Below are positions 16,829 through 25,629 of a stretch of DNA of 55,166 nucleotides, piece by piece. The DNA is from Chloroflexi bacterium ADurb.Bin180 (GTDB lineage Bacteria; Chloroflexota; Anaerolineae; UBA2200). The stretch is from contig MWCV01000016.1 in NCBI GenBank assembly GCA_002070215.1, positions 1 through 55,166 on the forward strand, in the 5' to 3' direction. The position numbers and the translations under genes were made by a program. Under the pieces are notes generated by a model. The model had not been told where the DNA came from and ran no database searches. It saw only the letters and a program-made list of their open reading frames with translations. Numbering within the stretch: position 1 is the first letter of the stretch; every line of letters begins with the position of its first letter.

Positions 16829-17482
16829 ATGGACCTTGTTCTGCGCTTCCTGGGGATCCTGCTGGCCCTGGCCTATGTGCTCGAGCGAGCACGCTTCGCC
16901 TCCGTACGGCTGCGCTGGGTGGCCCTGGCCGGCGTGTGGGTAGTGTCGGTCTACACCATCATGCTCATTTTCCGCGATGGCCTGAGCCTGGGCCGGGTAC
17001 TGCTGGTGGTTCTGGCGCCGCTGTTCTCGCTCACTCTGCTCTGGGCACGCCGTCAGCTCTACGTGCTCGTGCGCTGCTCTGACGCTGACCCACCTCTCGC
17101 CGACTGCCCCCCAGCCCCTGAGGAAAAGCTCTTCCTGCGCGCCAGCGGCCTCTTTGAAGTCAACGAGCAGAAACGGCTCCTGGCGGATGTGCCTGTGGTC
17201 TTTTGGACTACTCGCCTCGGCGATCACATCATCGCCGCCAAGGTCAGTGCACCCAGCATCCTCGGTGTGGGCGTGCCTGGCGACGAGCGCGGCTGGTGGT
17301 ATGCCTTTGTCGAACCGCAACAGGTGCTACGGCTTGCGGCAGGCGTGCTCTACTTTGGTCCCTGGGCCCGGCAGGCTCTGGGCCTGCTCTATGCCAGGTC
17401 GATGGAGCTGAAGCTGCTGTACTTTACTTGCGCCGACCCTCTGACCTTGCAGCGCCTGGCGACCGCCCTGCAGTCTCCCTGA
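16829..17482 (+). CDS. Hypothetical membrane protein
   Basis: A 217-residue protein of unknown function. Hydrophobic helices lie near residues 3-20, 29-48 and 52-72, followed by a soluble part of about 140 residues with no recognisable catalytic motif. The start at 16829 is chosen because GGAGGTGG sits six bases upstream; an in-frame ATG at 16814 would overlap the methyltransferase. Last gene of the ABC exporter operon, ending just before a strong hairpin. Confidence 0.7.
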   Translation: MDLVLRFLGILLALAYVLERARFASVRLRWVALAGVWVVSVYTIMLIFRDGLSLGRVLLVVLAPLFSLTLLWARRQLYVLVRCSDADPPLADCPPAPEEKLFLRASGLFEVNEQKRLLADVPVVFWTTRLGDHIIAAKVSAPSILGVGVPGDERGWWYAFVEPQQVLRLAAGVLYFGPWARQALGLLYARSMELKLLYFTCADPLTLQRLATALQSP

Positions 17483-17488
17483 ACAAAG

Positions 17489-17516
17489 CAAGGCGACACA
17501 GCACGGTGTCGCCTTG
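17489..17516 (+). terminator. Bidirectional terminator between convergent genes
   Basis: CAAGGCGACAC and GTGTCGCCTTG form a perfect 11-pair stem with a 6-base loop between the ends of the convergent 17482 and 17534 genes. U-runs are short (TTGTT, AACAA), so termination may be partial. Confidence 0.65.
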
Positions 17517-17533
17517 TTGTGCCGCCAGTCTGG

Positions 17534-18496
17534 TTACTTCTGGATCTGGGTTCCGGTCTTGCCGTCCAACGCCTCGACGGCCTTGTCCAGGGAGGTGATG
17601 ATGGCCCTCCGCCCGCCCCACTCCAGAAAGCGCACGCAGGCCCTGACCTTGGGGCCCATGCTTCCGGCCAGGAAATGCCCCTCGGCCAGGTACTTTTTGG
17701 CATCGGCCAGGCTCACCTCGCGCAGCGTCTTCTCTGCCGGTTGGCCATAGTTCAGCCGCACCTGCTCCACGTCGGTGAGGATGAGCAGCGTGTCCGCCTT
17801 GACTACCTCGGCCAGCCTTTCGCCGGCCAGGTCCTTGTCGATTACCGCTTCTACCCCGCGCAGCGAGCCATCCGTCTCCCGCACCACGGGGATGCCTCCG
17901 CCGCCTGAGGCAATCACGATGATCCCGGCGTCCACCATCAGGCGGATGGCCTCATCTTCGCAGTTGGCGATGGGATCTGGCGAAGCCACCGTGCGCCGCC
18001 AGACCTTGTCCCCCGTTGGCTTGACCTTCTTGACGATGTACTCGGGGTGCTCCACCTTGAGCTGACTGGCCTCTGGCTCGGTCATAAAGTTGCCCACCGG
18101 CTTGCTGGCCACCTCGCCAAAGAACTCGGGGTCATCCTCTCTTACCAGCACCTGATTGACTACCGCGATGACCGGTGTTTTGAGCCCGTGCCTCCGCATA
18201 TAGTTCTGCAGCGACTGTTGGAGCATGTAGCCGATCTGCCCCTGTGTCATCGCCCCGACAATGTCCATACTCTGCGCTGGCACCGCCGCCTTGCCTGCGT
18301 CTTGCTGCACCATCAGGTTGCCCGCCTGTGGGCCGTTGCCATGGGTGATGATCAGGCGGTCCTCTTTCTTCATCTGGGCAACGATGTTCGCTAGTAGCTC
18401 GGTCGTGATGCGGCAGTTGTGAAACTGCTCCGCCGAGCTGCCCTTTTCGTGGGCCTGCTTGATGGCATTGCCCCCCAACGCGACCAGTAACCTCAT
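17534..18496 (-). CDS. arcC: Carbamate kinase
   Basis: Cytosolic kinase of the amino-acid kinase fold that makes ATP and carbamate (then NH3 and CO2) from carbamoyl phosphate and ADP. The 320-residue length is standard. Visible motifs are VALGGNAI (5-12), THGNGPQAGNL near 51-61, VVNQVLV, VASPDP, the glycine-rich IASGGGGIPV and VIDKDLA near 220, and the C-terminal GSMGPKVRACVRFLE. It sits 53 bases after the carbamoyltransferase-like gene in the same direction. Together these would release ATP from a carbamoylated substrate, as in ygeW-yqeA or arginine-deiminase type routes. Confidence 0.95.
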   Translation of the reverse strand: MRLLVALGGNAIKQAHEKGSSAEQFHNCRITTELLANIVAQMKKEDRLIITHGNGPQAGNLMVQQDAGKAAVPAQSMDIVGAMTQGQIGYMLQQSLQNYMRRHGLKTPVIAVVNQVLVREDDPEFFGEVASKPVGNFMTEPEASQLKVEHPEYIVKKVKPTGDKVWRRTVASPDPIANCEDEAIRLMVDAGIIVIASGGGGIPVVRETDGSLRGVEAVIDKDLAGERLAEVVKADTLLILTDVEQVRLNYGQPAEKTLREVSLADAKKYLAEGHFLAGSMGPKVRACVRFLEWGGRRAIITSLDKAVEALDGKTGTQIQK

Positions 18497-18549
18497 CTTG
18501 CTCTCCTGGATGACTCGGATAAACGCAAGGCTCCCGCCGGAGCCCGCAC

Positions 18550-19536
18550 CTACATGGTCAGTGCCATCACCGCCTTTTGCGCGTGCAGGCGGTTTTCAGC
18601 CTCATCGTAGACCGCCGATTGGTGGCCGTCCAGCACGTCGTCCGTCACTTCGACGTTGCGGTCGGCTGGCAGAGGGTGCATAAAGATGGCATCGGGCCTG
18701 GCCAGGGCCATCTTGCGCTCATCGGTGATCCAGTGCTTGTACCTCTCAATGATCCTGGCGCTCTCCTGGGCATCGGTTGTGTGTACCAGAGGGCCCCAGG
18801 ACTTGGCATAGATGACGTCGGCATCCCGGAAGGCCTTGTCCATGCCGTTGGGCTCGCTGATGACCTCGAATTGCGTGCCGAACTTGTCAGCCTGCTCCCG
18901 GGCCTGCTGCATGATCTGAGGCATCAGCATGAATTCCGGCGGATGTGCCAGCACCACATCCATGCCAAAGCGCGGCATCTGCAGGATGAGCGACTGCGGC
19001 ACCGACAGGGGCTTTTGATAGGAGGCGGCATAGGCCCACGAGACCACGATCTTTTTGTGCCGCAGGTCACGCCCCTTCTTCTCCATGATCGTCATCAGGT
19101 CGGCCAGGCACTGGAAGGGGTGATAGATGTCGCACTGCATGTTGAATACCGGCACACGCGATGCCTGCGCGACCGCATTGAGATACCCGTTGCCCACGGC
19201 CCAGTCGCAGTGGCGGATGGCAATGCCGTCGAAATAGCGGCCATAGATCTGGCCGATTTCTTTGGGCGTGTCGCCGTGCGCGATCTGCGTAGTCGCGCTT
19301 TCGATGAACGCGGCGTGTCCGCCCAGTTGCGCCATGCCCGCTTCAAACGAACCGCGCGTGCGCGTGCTGCTAAAGAAAAAGAGCATGGCCAGAACCTTGT
19401 CGCGCAAGTAGGCGTGTGGCTCACCCAACGCCCGCTTGCGTTTGAGATCAAAGGCCACCTCGAGGGCCGTCTCTACTTCCTCTCTGCTGAAATCCAGATC
19501 ACTGATCAGGTCACGGCCGCGCAAATTGGTTTGCAT
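18550..19536 (-). CDS. YgeW-like knotted carbamoyltransferase
   Basis: Member of the aspartate/ornithine carbamoyltransferase superfamily, 328 residues from the ATG at 19536 (GGGAGAGG upstream). The carbamoyl-phosphate loop is SSTRTR (56-61). Other marks are the IYHPFQCLADLMT segment (HPxQxLxD) and the late HPLPADRNVEV, which replaces the HCLP of ornithine enzymes and is seen in YgeW and acetyl-/succinyl-ornithine types. VVSWAYAASYQKPLSVPQS lies where classical OTCases place their substrate loop, so ornithine is unlikely. Company with a YgeY-like hydrolase and carbamate kinase supports a YgeW role. It is shorter than the E. coli protein. The true substrate remains unknown. Confidence 0.82.
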   Translation of the reverse strand: MQTNLRGRDLISDLDFSREEVETALEVAFDLKRKRALGEPHAYLRDKVLAMLFFFSSTRTRGSFEAGMAQLGGHAAFIESATTQIAHGDTPKEIGQIYGRYFDGIAIRHCDWAVGNGYLNAVAQASRVPVFNMQCDIYHPFQCLADLMTIMEKKGRDLRHKKIVVSWAYAASYQKPLSVPQSLILQMPRFGMDVVLAHPPEFMLMPQIMQQAREQADKFGTQFEVISEPNGMDKAFRDADVIYAKSWGPLVHTTDAQESARIIERYKHWITDERKMALARPDAIFMHPLPADRNVEVTDDVLDGHQSAVYDEAENRLHAQKAVMALTM

Positions 19537-19655
19537 TAGCACCTCTCCCTCTGCTCATCGCGATTGAAGGTCAGTGTGACCGAAATGGCCACTCATTCTC
19601 GCGCTCGGCTCGCCGGCTCCGTGCCGCGCGCCGAGCCCGTCTTCTCCGGCGAATA

Positions 19656-20876
19656 CTACCGCAGCTTGTCGGCCAGGACTCGAGGCAGCCAGGCGTACCA
19701 CTCGGTGGCGCGTACCACATCGTCGAGCAGAACGTGCTCATTCATCGTGTGTGCCGTGACCTCGTCGCCTGGCCCAAACCCGATGGACGGAATCTGCGCC
19801 TTGCCCATCCAGTATGTGCCGTTGGTGGAGAAATCCCATTTCCCCAGTGGCAGTGCCTGGCCCCACAATGCCTGGAGCGCCTGTTGCCCCGCCTGCACCA
19901 GCGGATGGGTATCTTCCATCGCCCAGGCCGGAAAGTACTTTGCTACCGGAAAGACAAAGCCGGTGTACGACGGCGTGTCATAGAACAGCTCTTTCACGAC
20001 GATCTCTTGCTGCAAGTAGTCGGGGATGAGCCCCCTGATCTGCGCAATGACCTCGTCGTGGGGCTCGTTCAGCGTGATGCGTCGGTCAAGGTATATCGTG
20101 AACAGATCCGGCACGGCATTGAGCGAGGCCGTGCGCACCGTGGCATCGGTCACGACTACCGTGCCGTTTCCCAGAATCGGGTGGCTGCCCAGGCCCGAGC
20201 GCAGGCGCTGGTCAAGGTCCCGGATCCCCTGGATCACCGGCATCATCTTGTAGATGGCATTGTCGCCCAGATAGTGCGACGCAGCGTGGGCCGACGCGCC
20301 GCTGGCCGTGACTTGCAGCTCGATGCGCCCCTTGTGCCCGCGGTACACCCGCATGCAGGTGGGCTCGCCGATGACGACATAGGCGGGCCGTACCCCGGGG
20401 TCAACCTGCACAAAGGTGTTGGGGGCAATGCCATCGCACCACTCTTCCATGTTGCCGAAATAGTAGGCTGTATAGCCGTCGAGTAGGCCCAGATCGCGCG
20501 CGATGGCCAGGCCGTACACCATTCCGGGGGTACTGCCTTTCTCGTCACAAGCCCCGCGGGCAAACAAGCGACCGTCCTCAACCTTGCCCACGAACGGATC
20601 CCACGCCCATTCACTAGCATCACCGATGCCAACCGTGTCGATGTGCGAGTCGTAGACAATGACTCTGGGCCCGTTCCCGATGCGCCCAATGGTGTTGCCC
20701 ATCCGGTCGAAACGCACCTCGTCGTAGCCCAGCAGGCGCATTTCGGCCTGAATTCGTTCGCCCACCGGCCCAATTTCCGAGTTCATCGAAGGAATGGCGC
20801 AGATGTCACGCAGGAAACGAACGATGTCCCCCTGTGCGGCTTGCACGCGTTGTCGGATGTCAGTGACTGCTGGCAT
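19656..20876 (-). CDS. YgeY-like M20 family metallohydrolase
   Basis: Zinc-dependent M20 deacylase/aminopeptidase, 406 residues. Metal and catalytic residues are visible: HID (78-80), GACDEKG (108-114) with the bridging Asp, EE (144-145), the IGEPTC region and a late His in EVTAHTMNEH. The lid dimerisation domain lies near 185-290 (GHKGRIELQVTASGASAHAA). The family member YgeY is linked to the ygeW/ygeX/yqeA gene set in enterobacteria and clostridia. The ATG at 20876 follows GGGGGAGAG; a TTG 24 bases upstream is less likely. First gene of the ygeY-ygeW-arcC-like unit. Confidence 0.85.
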   Translation of the reverse strand: MPAVTDIRQRVQAAQGDIVRFLRDICAIPSMNSEIGPVGERIQAEMRLLGYDEVRFDRMGNTIGRIGNGPRVIVYDSHIDTVGIGDASEWAWDPFVGKVEDGRLFARGACDEKGSTPGMVYGLAIARDLGLLDGYTAYYFGNMEEWCDGIAPNTFVQVDPGVRPAYVVIGEPTCMRVYRGHKGRIELQVTASGASAHAASHYLGDNAIYKMMPVIQGIRDLDQRLRSGLGSHPILGNGTVVVTDATVRTASLNAVPDLFTIYLDRRITLNEPHDEVIAQIRGLIPDYLQQEIVVKELFYDTPSYTGFVFPVAKYFPAWAMEDTHPLVQAGQQALQALWGQALPLGKWDFSTNGTYWMGKAQIPSIGFGPGDEVTAHTMNEHVLLDDVVRATEWYAWLPRVLADKLR

Positions 20877-20953
20877 ATCTCTCCCCCTGTGTTTCTTCAA
20901 GGCCGGTCATCTCGTTGAAATCGACTCCACCCGGGTACAGCGTCTTGGCTTCT

Positions 20954-20982
20954 AGTATGGCGGAGGCGGCCAGAATCGCCAA
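20954..20982 (-). promoter_or_regulatory. Candidate promoter of the ygeY-like operon
   Basis: On the minus strand TTGGCG (20977-20982) and CATACT (20954-20959) are 17 bases apart, about 80 bases before the YgeY start. Moderate match to sigma-70. Confidence 0.45.
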
Positions 20983-21031
20983 ACTACCCCGTATTGCGCC
21001 GAAGCGGCTGTACCGGTCCCGACGCACGGTC

Positions 21032-22201
21032 CTAGGTGCCAACGCGGCGCTCCTTGACCCCCGCCCAGGTGGCGACGCCGGCCATTACGCTCATCACCGA
21101 AGTGACCATCAGCATGCTGCTCAGCCCGATGCGCTCGGCCAGCATCCCGCTCACCAGTGGCCCGCCCCACATTCCCAGCGCGTACACCGCCTGGAACACG
21201 CTCATCGCCGAGGCCCTCTCGCCCGGGGCCACGGTCTTGATGGACAGCCCCGTCAGCAGCGGGTAGATTGGTCCGTAGCAGAGGCCGTAGGCGCAGCGGG
21301 CCAGGGCCAGCATGGCCAGGCTGCTGCTTCGGCCTGAGGCGAGAATGCTCAACGTCAGCCCGGCGAGGGCAACGATGATGATCGTTCGCTCCGACCTGGC
21401 CTGCACCAGCCAACCCGCCGCCAGGGCGGTTACCGTGGCCGCGATCTGGCCTCCCGCTACCAGCCAGCCAATCTGCGCGGCGTTGGCCCCGAGCTGTTCG
21501 GCGTAGACGGGCACAAATCCATTCACCACATAGTTCACGTACATCAGCATCGCGCCGATCACCGACACCAGCAGCAGCCCGGGCTCGGTGATCGTCTTGA
21601 GCAGCCCCTGCAGGCGCACCGGCTCCCCGCGCTCTGTCGACTCTTCCGGAGCTCGCAGCACCAGCAGCAGGCCGATTGTGGCCAGCACAGCACCGGCATA
21701 GAACGGCCCGATGTAACCGTAGCGCCCCGCAACCAGTGCCCCCAGCACCGAGGCGATCACCAGACCGAACTGCTGAAAGAACGCCACCAGCGACACGGCG
21801 CGCACCGCATCGCGCCGGGGAAAGTAGCTGACGAAAAGCACCGCAACAGACGAGTAGAACGAAGCGGCCACGCCGGCCAGCGTGCGGAACACGGCCAGCC
21901 ATTCCGGCGCCGGCGACGAGGCCAGGCCCAGGCAGCTCACTACGATGATCGAGAACCCGGCCAGCACAAAGGGCTTGCGTCGTCTCCAGCGGTCCGAGAT
22001 CATCCCCAGTGGAATACGCAGCACGGACTGCACAAACCCGTACCCGGCGACGACAATGCCCACCAGGGTCAGCGACGCGCCGATATCTTTCGCATACACC
22101 GGCAGAAAGGCCGAGTAGACATGCTGCGCCGCCCAGAAGCACGAGACGGCAACACAGTAGGCCGCCAGCAAGAGCCGGTGTTGTTTGCCTGTGTCGATCA
22201 C
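21032..22201 (-). CDS. MFS transporter
   Basis: A 389-residue, 12-helix major-facilitator protein. The A motif between helices 2 and 3 is GMISDRWRRRKPF (near 66-78); a shortened repeat in the second half reads GWLVQARSERT. Helix 4-5 carries RTLAGVAASFYSS. Drug or sugar efflux is typical for the subgroup but the substrate is not determinable. It lies upstream of the ygeY-like operon on the same strand with a separate promoter in between. Confidence 0.85.
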   Translation of the reverse strand: MIDTGKQHRLLLAAYCVAVSCFWAAQHVYSAFLPVYAKDIGASLTLVGIVVAGYGFVQSVLRIPLGMISDRWRRRKPFVLAGFSIIVVSCLGLASSPAPEWLAVFRTLAGVAASFYSSVAVLFVSYFPRRDAVRAVSLVAFFQQFGLVIASVLGALVAGRYGYIGPFYAGAVLATIGLLLVLRAPEESTERGEPVRLQGLLKTITEPGLLLVSVIGAMLMYVNYVVNGFVPVYAEQLGANAAQIGWLVAGGQIAATVTALAAGWLVQARSERTIIIVALAGLTLSILASGRSSSLAMLALARCAYGLCYGPIYPLLTGLSIKTVAPGERASAMSVFQAVYALGMWGGPLVSGMLAERIGLSSMLMVTSVMSVMAGVATWAGVKERRVGT

Positions 22202-22299
22202 GATGAGGTCAACTCCTCGAGCTGCTCGACCTGACCCGGTTCACGAGCCTGTCCACGGCAGGTTCAGGCCCCGTACCAGCGTCTCTCTCCTGGTGTCGC

Positions 22300-23139
22300 T
22301 CAGAACGACGGCATGGCTTTCTGCGCCAGCATCCAGAACTCGCGCACGTCGGCCAGGATGCTCGAATCAGGCAGGTGTTCGTACAGGTCGTCGTGGGTCA
22401 CCCAGCGCAAAGTCAGGGTCTCTATCCTCTCGGGCATGCTCGGCGGATAGTACCACCCCGCTTCGTGGCGGTGCTCCTCCGTTCGACATGTCCCCATCAG
22501 ATCCCACAGGATGGCCCTCTTGTCGGACGAGTACTCCTCGTACTTGTAATGATAGAGCCGCGACCTGACCGGAGCGCTCTGCAGAAAGGCCGGAGTCACC
22601 AGAGTCACAAAGACGCGTTCGGCATAGCGGCCGTTCTTCTGAAAGCACAGCGCGTTCTCGATTACGCGCAAGAGCTGGTTGCGATGGCAGAGATACCTGG
22701 TGTCCGGCGAGATGTCCGATAGCCACTTGAGCTCGACCATACACACCCAGGGATGCTTGACGTTCTCCATCTCGATGCCGCTCTCGGTTTCCTTACGCAG
22801 CGCCACCGAGCCCAGCGCAAGGTCCAGGCGAGTGTTCCCCTCTCGCTTGAGTGGCGGCACGGGCAGGGCTTCCAGCCAAATTCGGGGCTCTGCGGGCTGT
22901 TCGAGCCTTTCTCCGGTCAGAACGGCCGTCAGCGCCTCCAGCCCTCGTTCCCTGGCCGCAGCATAGCCGCAGGCCAGAGCAAAGGTGCGCACGCGCTCAT
23001 CGCGCGATTCTTCGTTCTCCCGTTCCCAGCAGTGCGCCGTCAGTCGCAGCAGGCTCTCCCACTGCGCGTCGCTGCATTGCAGGTGCTTGCGGAGCGTGTC
23101 CTGTTCACGCTCCAGTACGACCGACAGATCCCTGGCCAC
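22300..23139 (-). CDS. Hypothetical protein with possible PD-(D/E)XK core
   Basis: A 279-residue protein I do not recognise. The GTG at 23139 has GGGGAGGGG five bases before it; the open frame extends further upstream through a terminator hairpin and is not likely translated there. LDLALGSVAL near 128-137 followed by WVCMVELKWLSD near 154-165 gives the Asp...Glu-x-Lys spacing of PD-(D/E)XK nucleases. NQLLRVIENALCF and FVTLVTPAFLQ further on would fit the fold's later helix and strand. A nuclease or restriction-like role is only a suggestion. No methylase or other defence gene is adjacent. Confidence 0.55.
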   Translation of the reverse strand: MARDLSVVLEREQDTLRKHLQCSDAQWESLLRLTAHCWERENEESRDERVRTFALACGYAAARERGLEALTAVLTGERLEQPAEPRIWLEALPVPPLKREGNTRLDLALGSVALRKETESGIEMENVKHPWVCMVELKWLSDISPDTRYLCHRNQLLRVIENALCFQKNGRYAERVFVTLVTPAFLQSAPVRSRLYHYKYEEYSSDKRAILWDLMGTCRTEEHRHEAGWYYPPSMPERIETLTLRWVTHDDLYEHLPDSSILADVREFWMLAQKAMPSF

Positions 23140-23178
23140 TTGTCCCCTCCCCTGGGCTTGCCGCAGGCACACAAAAAA

Positions 23179-23213
23179 AGACACCGCACCCCGCCGAGCG
23201 GTGGTCGGTGTCT
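23179..23213 (-). terminator. Intrinsic terminator with 7-U tail
   Basis: On the minus strand AGACACCG...CGGTGTCT forms an 8-pair stem extended by an inner GC helix, followed by TTTTTTT. It lies 106 bases after the acyltransferase stop and 40 bases before the next gene's start. It therefore ends the acyltransferase transcript or attenuates the downstream gene. Confidence 0.8.
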
Positions 23214-23226
23214 GTACTGCTCCCTC

Positions 23227-23244
23227 GGCGCGAACCCTCGCGCC
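23227..23244 (-). other. Short hairpin preceding the terminator
   Basis: GGCGCGAGGGTTCGCGCC on the minus strand is a perfect 7-pair stem with a 4-base loop. Together with the terminator it makes a tandem hairpin leader. No antiterminator pairing was found. Confidence 0.5.
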
Positions 23245-23318
23245 GCGGCACCCTTGCCCGGCATGGCCCACGACAACGACGGGTCATCGCCCTATTCTAG
23301 TCGCTGCCGGACTCGTGG

Positions 23319-24125
23319 TCAAGCAGGCTGCCGCGCCGAGAGCCCCCCGATCAGTTCGCGCAGCCTCTGGGCTAGGTCGGAGGTGAACCGCTGATATGCT
23401 TCGCGGCGCTGCTCGATGCCTGCCGGTATCTCGCCGAACAGAGCGGGGTAGTGCACGTCCGACATGCTGGCGTAGGGCGCTCCCACGCGCACCCTGACCT
23501 TGCCCCAGAAAGGCCGGCCCGGCTCGGTCAACGCCACCGGCACAATGGGGAGAGCATTCCGGGTGAGCTCAAAGAACCGTCTGGCGATGGCGGCCACACC
23601 GTGCGTCAGCGGCCGCAGGCCAGTGGCGTCCCGGTTAGAGTCATTTCCGCGTTCCGGGGCAATCGTCACCAGCCTCCCCTCCATCAGGCTATCGAGCACC
23701 TGCTGCCGCGACCCTGAATCGTCACCTTCGCGGAAGATGGGGATGACGTCCACCTGGCGCAACAGGCGCGGCACCAGCGGTGCCCCCACCATGGCTATGA
23801 GCGTCGCCAGCGGACCGAGTCGCGGGCGGGCGTCAAGCAGGGCGCTTTCGGTAAAGCGGCGAAAGCGCGCCTTGTCCAGCATGTCCGCCGACACGACGTA
23901 TTGACCGTCCGACCGGCCGACGTGCCGCAGCAGAGCCAGGCAGAACAACAGGTCAACGGGACTGGAATGGCTGACCACCATCAGTGCCGCTCCCTGCGAC
24001 GGGATGTTGTGCGCGGCCTGGAACTCCATCCCGCGCAGGTACTGCAGGGTCGTGACTACGAGCTGCACAGTGGGCAGTCTGCCTCCTGCGAACAAGAACA
24101 CCACCGCGTCTGTATCGCTACGCAC
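23319..24125 (-). CDS. PlsC-like acyltransferase
   Basis: Probable membrane-associated glycerolipid acyltransferase of 268 residues. The HX4D catalytic motif is SHSSPVD (His53, Asp58). Later motifs are VIPIFREGD (block with the family's Phe-x-x-Arg) and TIAPERGND, which corresponds to block III (FPEGTR) in altered form. VPVALTEP corresponds to block IV. A hydrophobic segment at residues 8-30 precedes the catalytic block. The acceptor could be lysophosphatidate or another alcohol. The altered EGTR block is a reason for caution. Confidence 0.75.
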   Translation of the reverse strand: MRSDTDAVVFLFAGGRLPTVQLVVTTLQYLRGMEFQAAHNIPSQGAALMVVSHSSPVDLLFCLALLRHVGRSDGQYVVSADMLDKARFRRFTESALLDARPRLGPLATLIAMVGAPLVPRLLRQVDVIPIFREGDDSGSRQQVLDSLMEGRLVTIAPERGNDSNRDATGLRPLTHGVAAIARRFFELTRNALPIVPVALTEPGRPFWGKVRVRVGAPYASMSDVHYPALFGEIPAGIEQRREAYQRFTSDLAQRLRELIGGLSARQPA

Positions 24126-24220
24126 CGTGGCGGCGCCGCTACCTTGCCCTTACGCAAGCAGCACACCGGCCGGCACTGGAGCTTGGCGACGACCCTGCAG
24201 ACACTCACTCGCTGTCGCTG

Positions 24221-25333
24221 CTACTTGCAGCGGATCTCGACAGTCCCTTTCACCCACTTGCCTTTGACCTGGCTGGGGATCATCGCATCGAGCACATCGG
24301 TACCGACCCAGTTGAGGATGCTCTGATTATCGAGATCCTTCACCGCGACATCGGCCGAGTACCCATCGCTGGCCAGCAGGGTGATTGTGGTCGAGCCCTC
24401 GGCCTTGGCTGCCTTGAGCAAGTCGAGCAGGCCGACCCCCTTGTAAGCCTTTCCATCAAAGTCGTAGGCCACTACCGGGAGAGCTTTGAGCTGGTCTAGG
24501 CTAAACGGCTGGCCGCAGACTTTCAGGATGGCCGTGCCGCCGCCCACTTCGTTGACCGCGACCACAGCGCGCACCCAGGCACCCTTGCTCACGCCGGGCA
24601 AGACAGCGTCCAACGCATCGTTCTTGCCAAAGGCCAGCATGCAGTCCTTGGTGAGCTGCGCCACCTTGACTTCAGCCTTGTAGCCGTCAGCAGCCTGGAG
24701 CGTGATCGCCTCAGCCCCGCCGATCCCGGCCGAAGCCAGCAGGTCGAGCAGCCCCACACCGGTGTAGGCAGTGCCGTCGACGTCCGCCTTTACCGCAGGC
24801 AGGGCCTTGAGCTCATCGAGAGTAAAGCCCTTCCCGGCCACCGCGAGCACCGGCTCTGCGGCGACCTCGGGTTTGTATTCGATCTTGACCAGATTCTTGA
24901 CCCAGGCACCCTTGCCCTGACCCGGAATCACCGTCTGCAGAACGTTTTCGGCACCGATAGCCAGCAGGCTCTGCGCATCCATCTTGGCCAGCGATACCTC
25001 CGCCTGATAACCATCCGCCGCAACAAGCACCAGTGTGCCCGTAGCCGGAACGCCGGCATTGTGCAGCAGCTCCAGCAGCGGCACTCCGTCGTAGGCCTTG
25101 CCGTCGCTCTCGAGATGCTTCTGTGGCAGGGCGTGCAACTGGCTCAGCCCGTACTCTTTCCCGGCCACAGTCAGGACCACCGGCTCCTTGGTGGGCACGG
25201 GAGTGGGCGGAACGGGTGTTGCGGTCGGCCTGGGAATCGGCGTCGGCGTAGGTGTCGGCGTCGGGGTGGCACAGCCAGCCAGCGCAATCGCTGCGACCAC
25301 CAGCAATACTACCAGGTTCTTGAACTTGATCAC
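24221..25333 (-). CDS. Lipoprotein with three molybdopterin-oxidoreductase-like repeats
   Basis: A 370-residue lipoprotein. The GTG at 25333 follows GGGGAGG. The signal ends in LAGC (lipobox Cys near 20), then a Pro/Thr stalk ([18 protein letters not shown]). Three repeats of about 105 residues follow, each with xLxLxELKALPxVxxxxxGxAYxGVxLLDLL, LxAADGYxAEV and a closing GxWVKxxVxI. The pattern resembles the substrate-binding half of Oxidored_molyb (sulfite-oxidase fold) domains seen as repeats in surface proteins. The single conserved molybdopterin Cys of the true enzymes is not evident. It probably binds a ligand outside the membrane. A long regulated leader precedes it. Confidence 0.8.
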   Translation of the reverse strand: MIKFKNLVVLLVVAAIALAGCATPTPTPTPTPIPRPTATPVPPTPVPTKEPVVLTVAGKEYGLSQLHALPQKHLESDGKAYDGVPLLELLHNAGVPATGTLVLVAADGYQAEVSLAKMDAQSLLAIGAENVLQTVIPGQGKGAWVKNLVKIEYKPEVAAEPVLAVAGKGFTLDELKALPAVKADVDGTAYTGVGLLDLLASAGIGGAEAITLQAADGYKAEVKVAQLTKDCMLAFGKNDALDAVLPGVSKGAWVRAVVAVNEVGGGTAILKVCGQPFSLDQLKALPVVAYDFDGKAYKGVGLLDLLKAAKAEGSTTITLLASDGYSADVAVKDLDNQSILNWVGTDVLDAMIPSQVKGKWVKGTVEIRCK

Positions 25334-25623
25334 TTCTTGACCTCCCCTCGCAGGTTTGTCCGGGCGTACAACCCCGGCTGACAACAAAAAACGGCGCCCC
25401 TCATTCGGAAAGGGAACGCCGCCTGCCTCTGACAGGGTTGGTCGTCCTCCTTTCCGAGTACGGGAGGCGTGTCCGTTTCCTGGCACGCCCTGTACCGGCT
25501 CTGGGCCGGGATGCGCTCGACCGCCATGGTCTGTCACCGAAGGTCGGCCGAGTCGGAGAACCGGGAGCGAATGCGCTATTCGGTGTGGCCTGCCCTTGGG
25601 CGGAGCAGGCTCGTTCGCTGACG
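25334..25623 (-). promoter_or_regulatory. Structured ~290-nt leader with terminator/antiterminator switch
   Basis: From the predicted start site near 25623 to the GTG at 25333 the transcript is non-coding. On the minus strand CGGCG (25421-25417) and CGCCG (25396-25392) close a hairpin followed by seven U (25391-25385), an intrinsic terminator. The 9-mer CCTTTCCGA inside it (25413-25405) is exactly complementary to TCGGAAAGG upstream (25457-25449), which can sequester it and stop the terminator from forming. The upstream 150 bases hold further GC-rich helices. This is the layout of a riboswitch or attenuator. I could not assign it to a known class. A molybdenum-cofactor switch would suit the downstream domain family but is not shown. 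Confidence 0.7.
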
Positions 25624-25629
25624 CGCACG

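Noticed and set aside
23139-23320. T-box or other riboswitch before the 22300-23139 gene
   Set aside because: The GGGTGCCGCGG string resembles a T-box tail, but there is no specifier stem and only about 100 bases of leader. It is kept as hairpin plus terminator.
25334-25623. Calling the lipoprotein leader a molybdenum-cofactor riboswitch
   Set aside because: Only the downstream domain family suggests it; I cannot match the conserved core of that class by eye.
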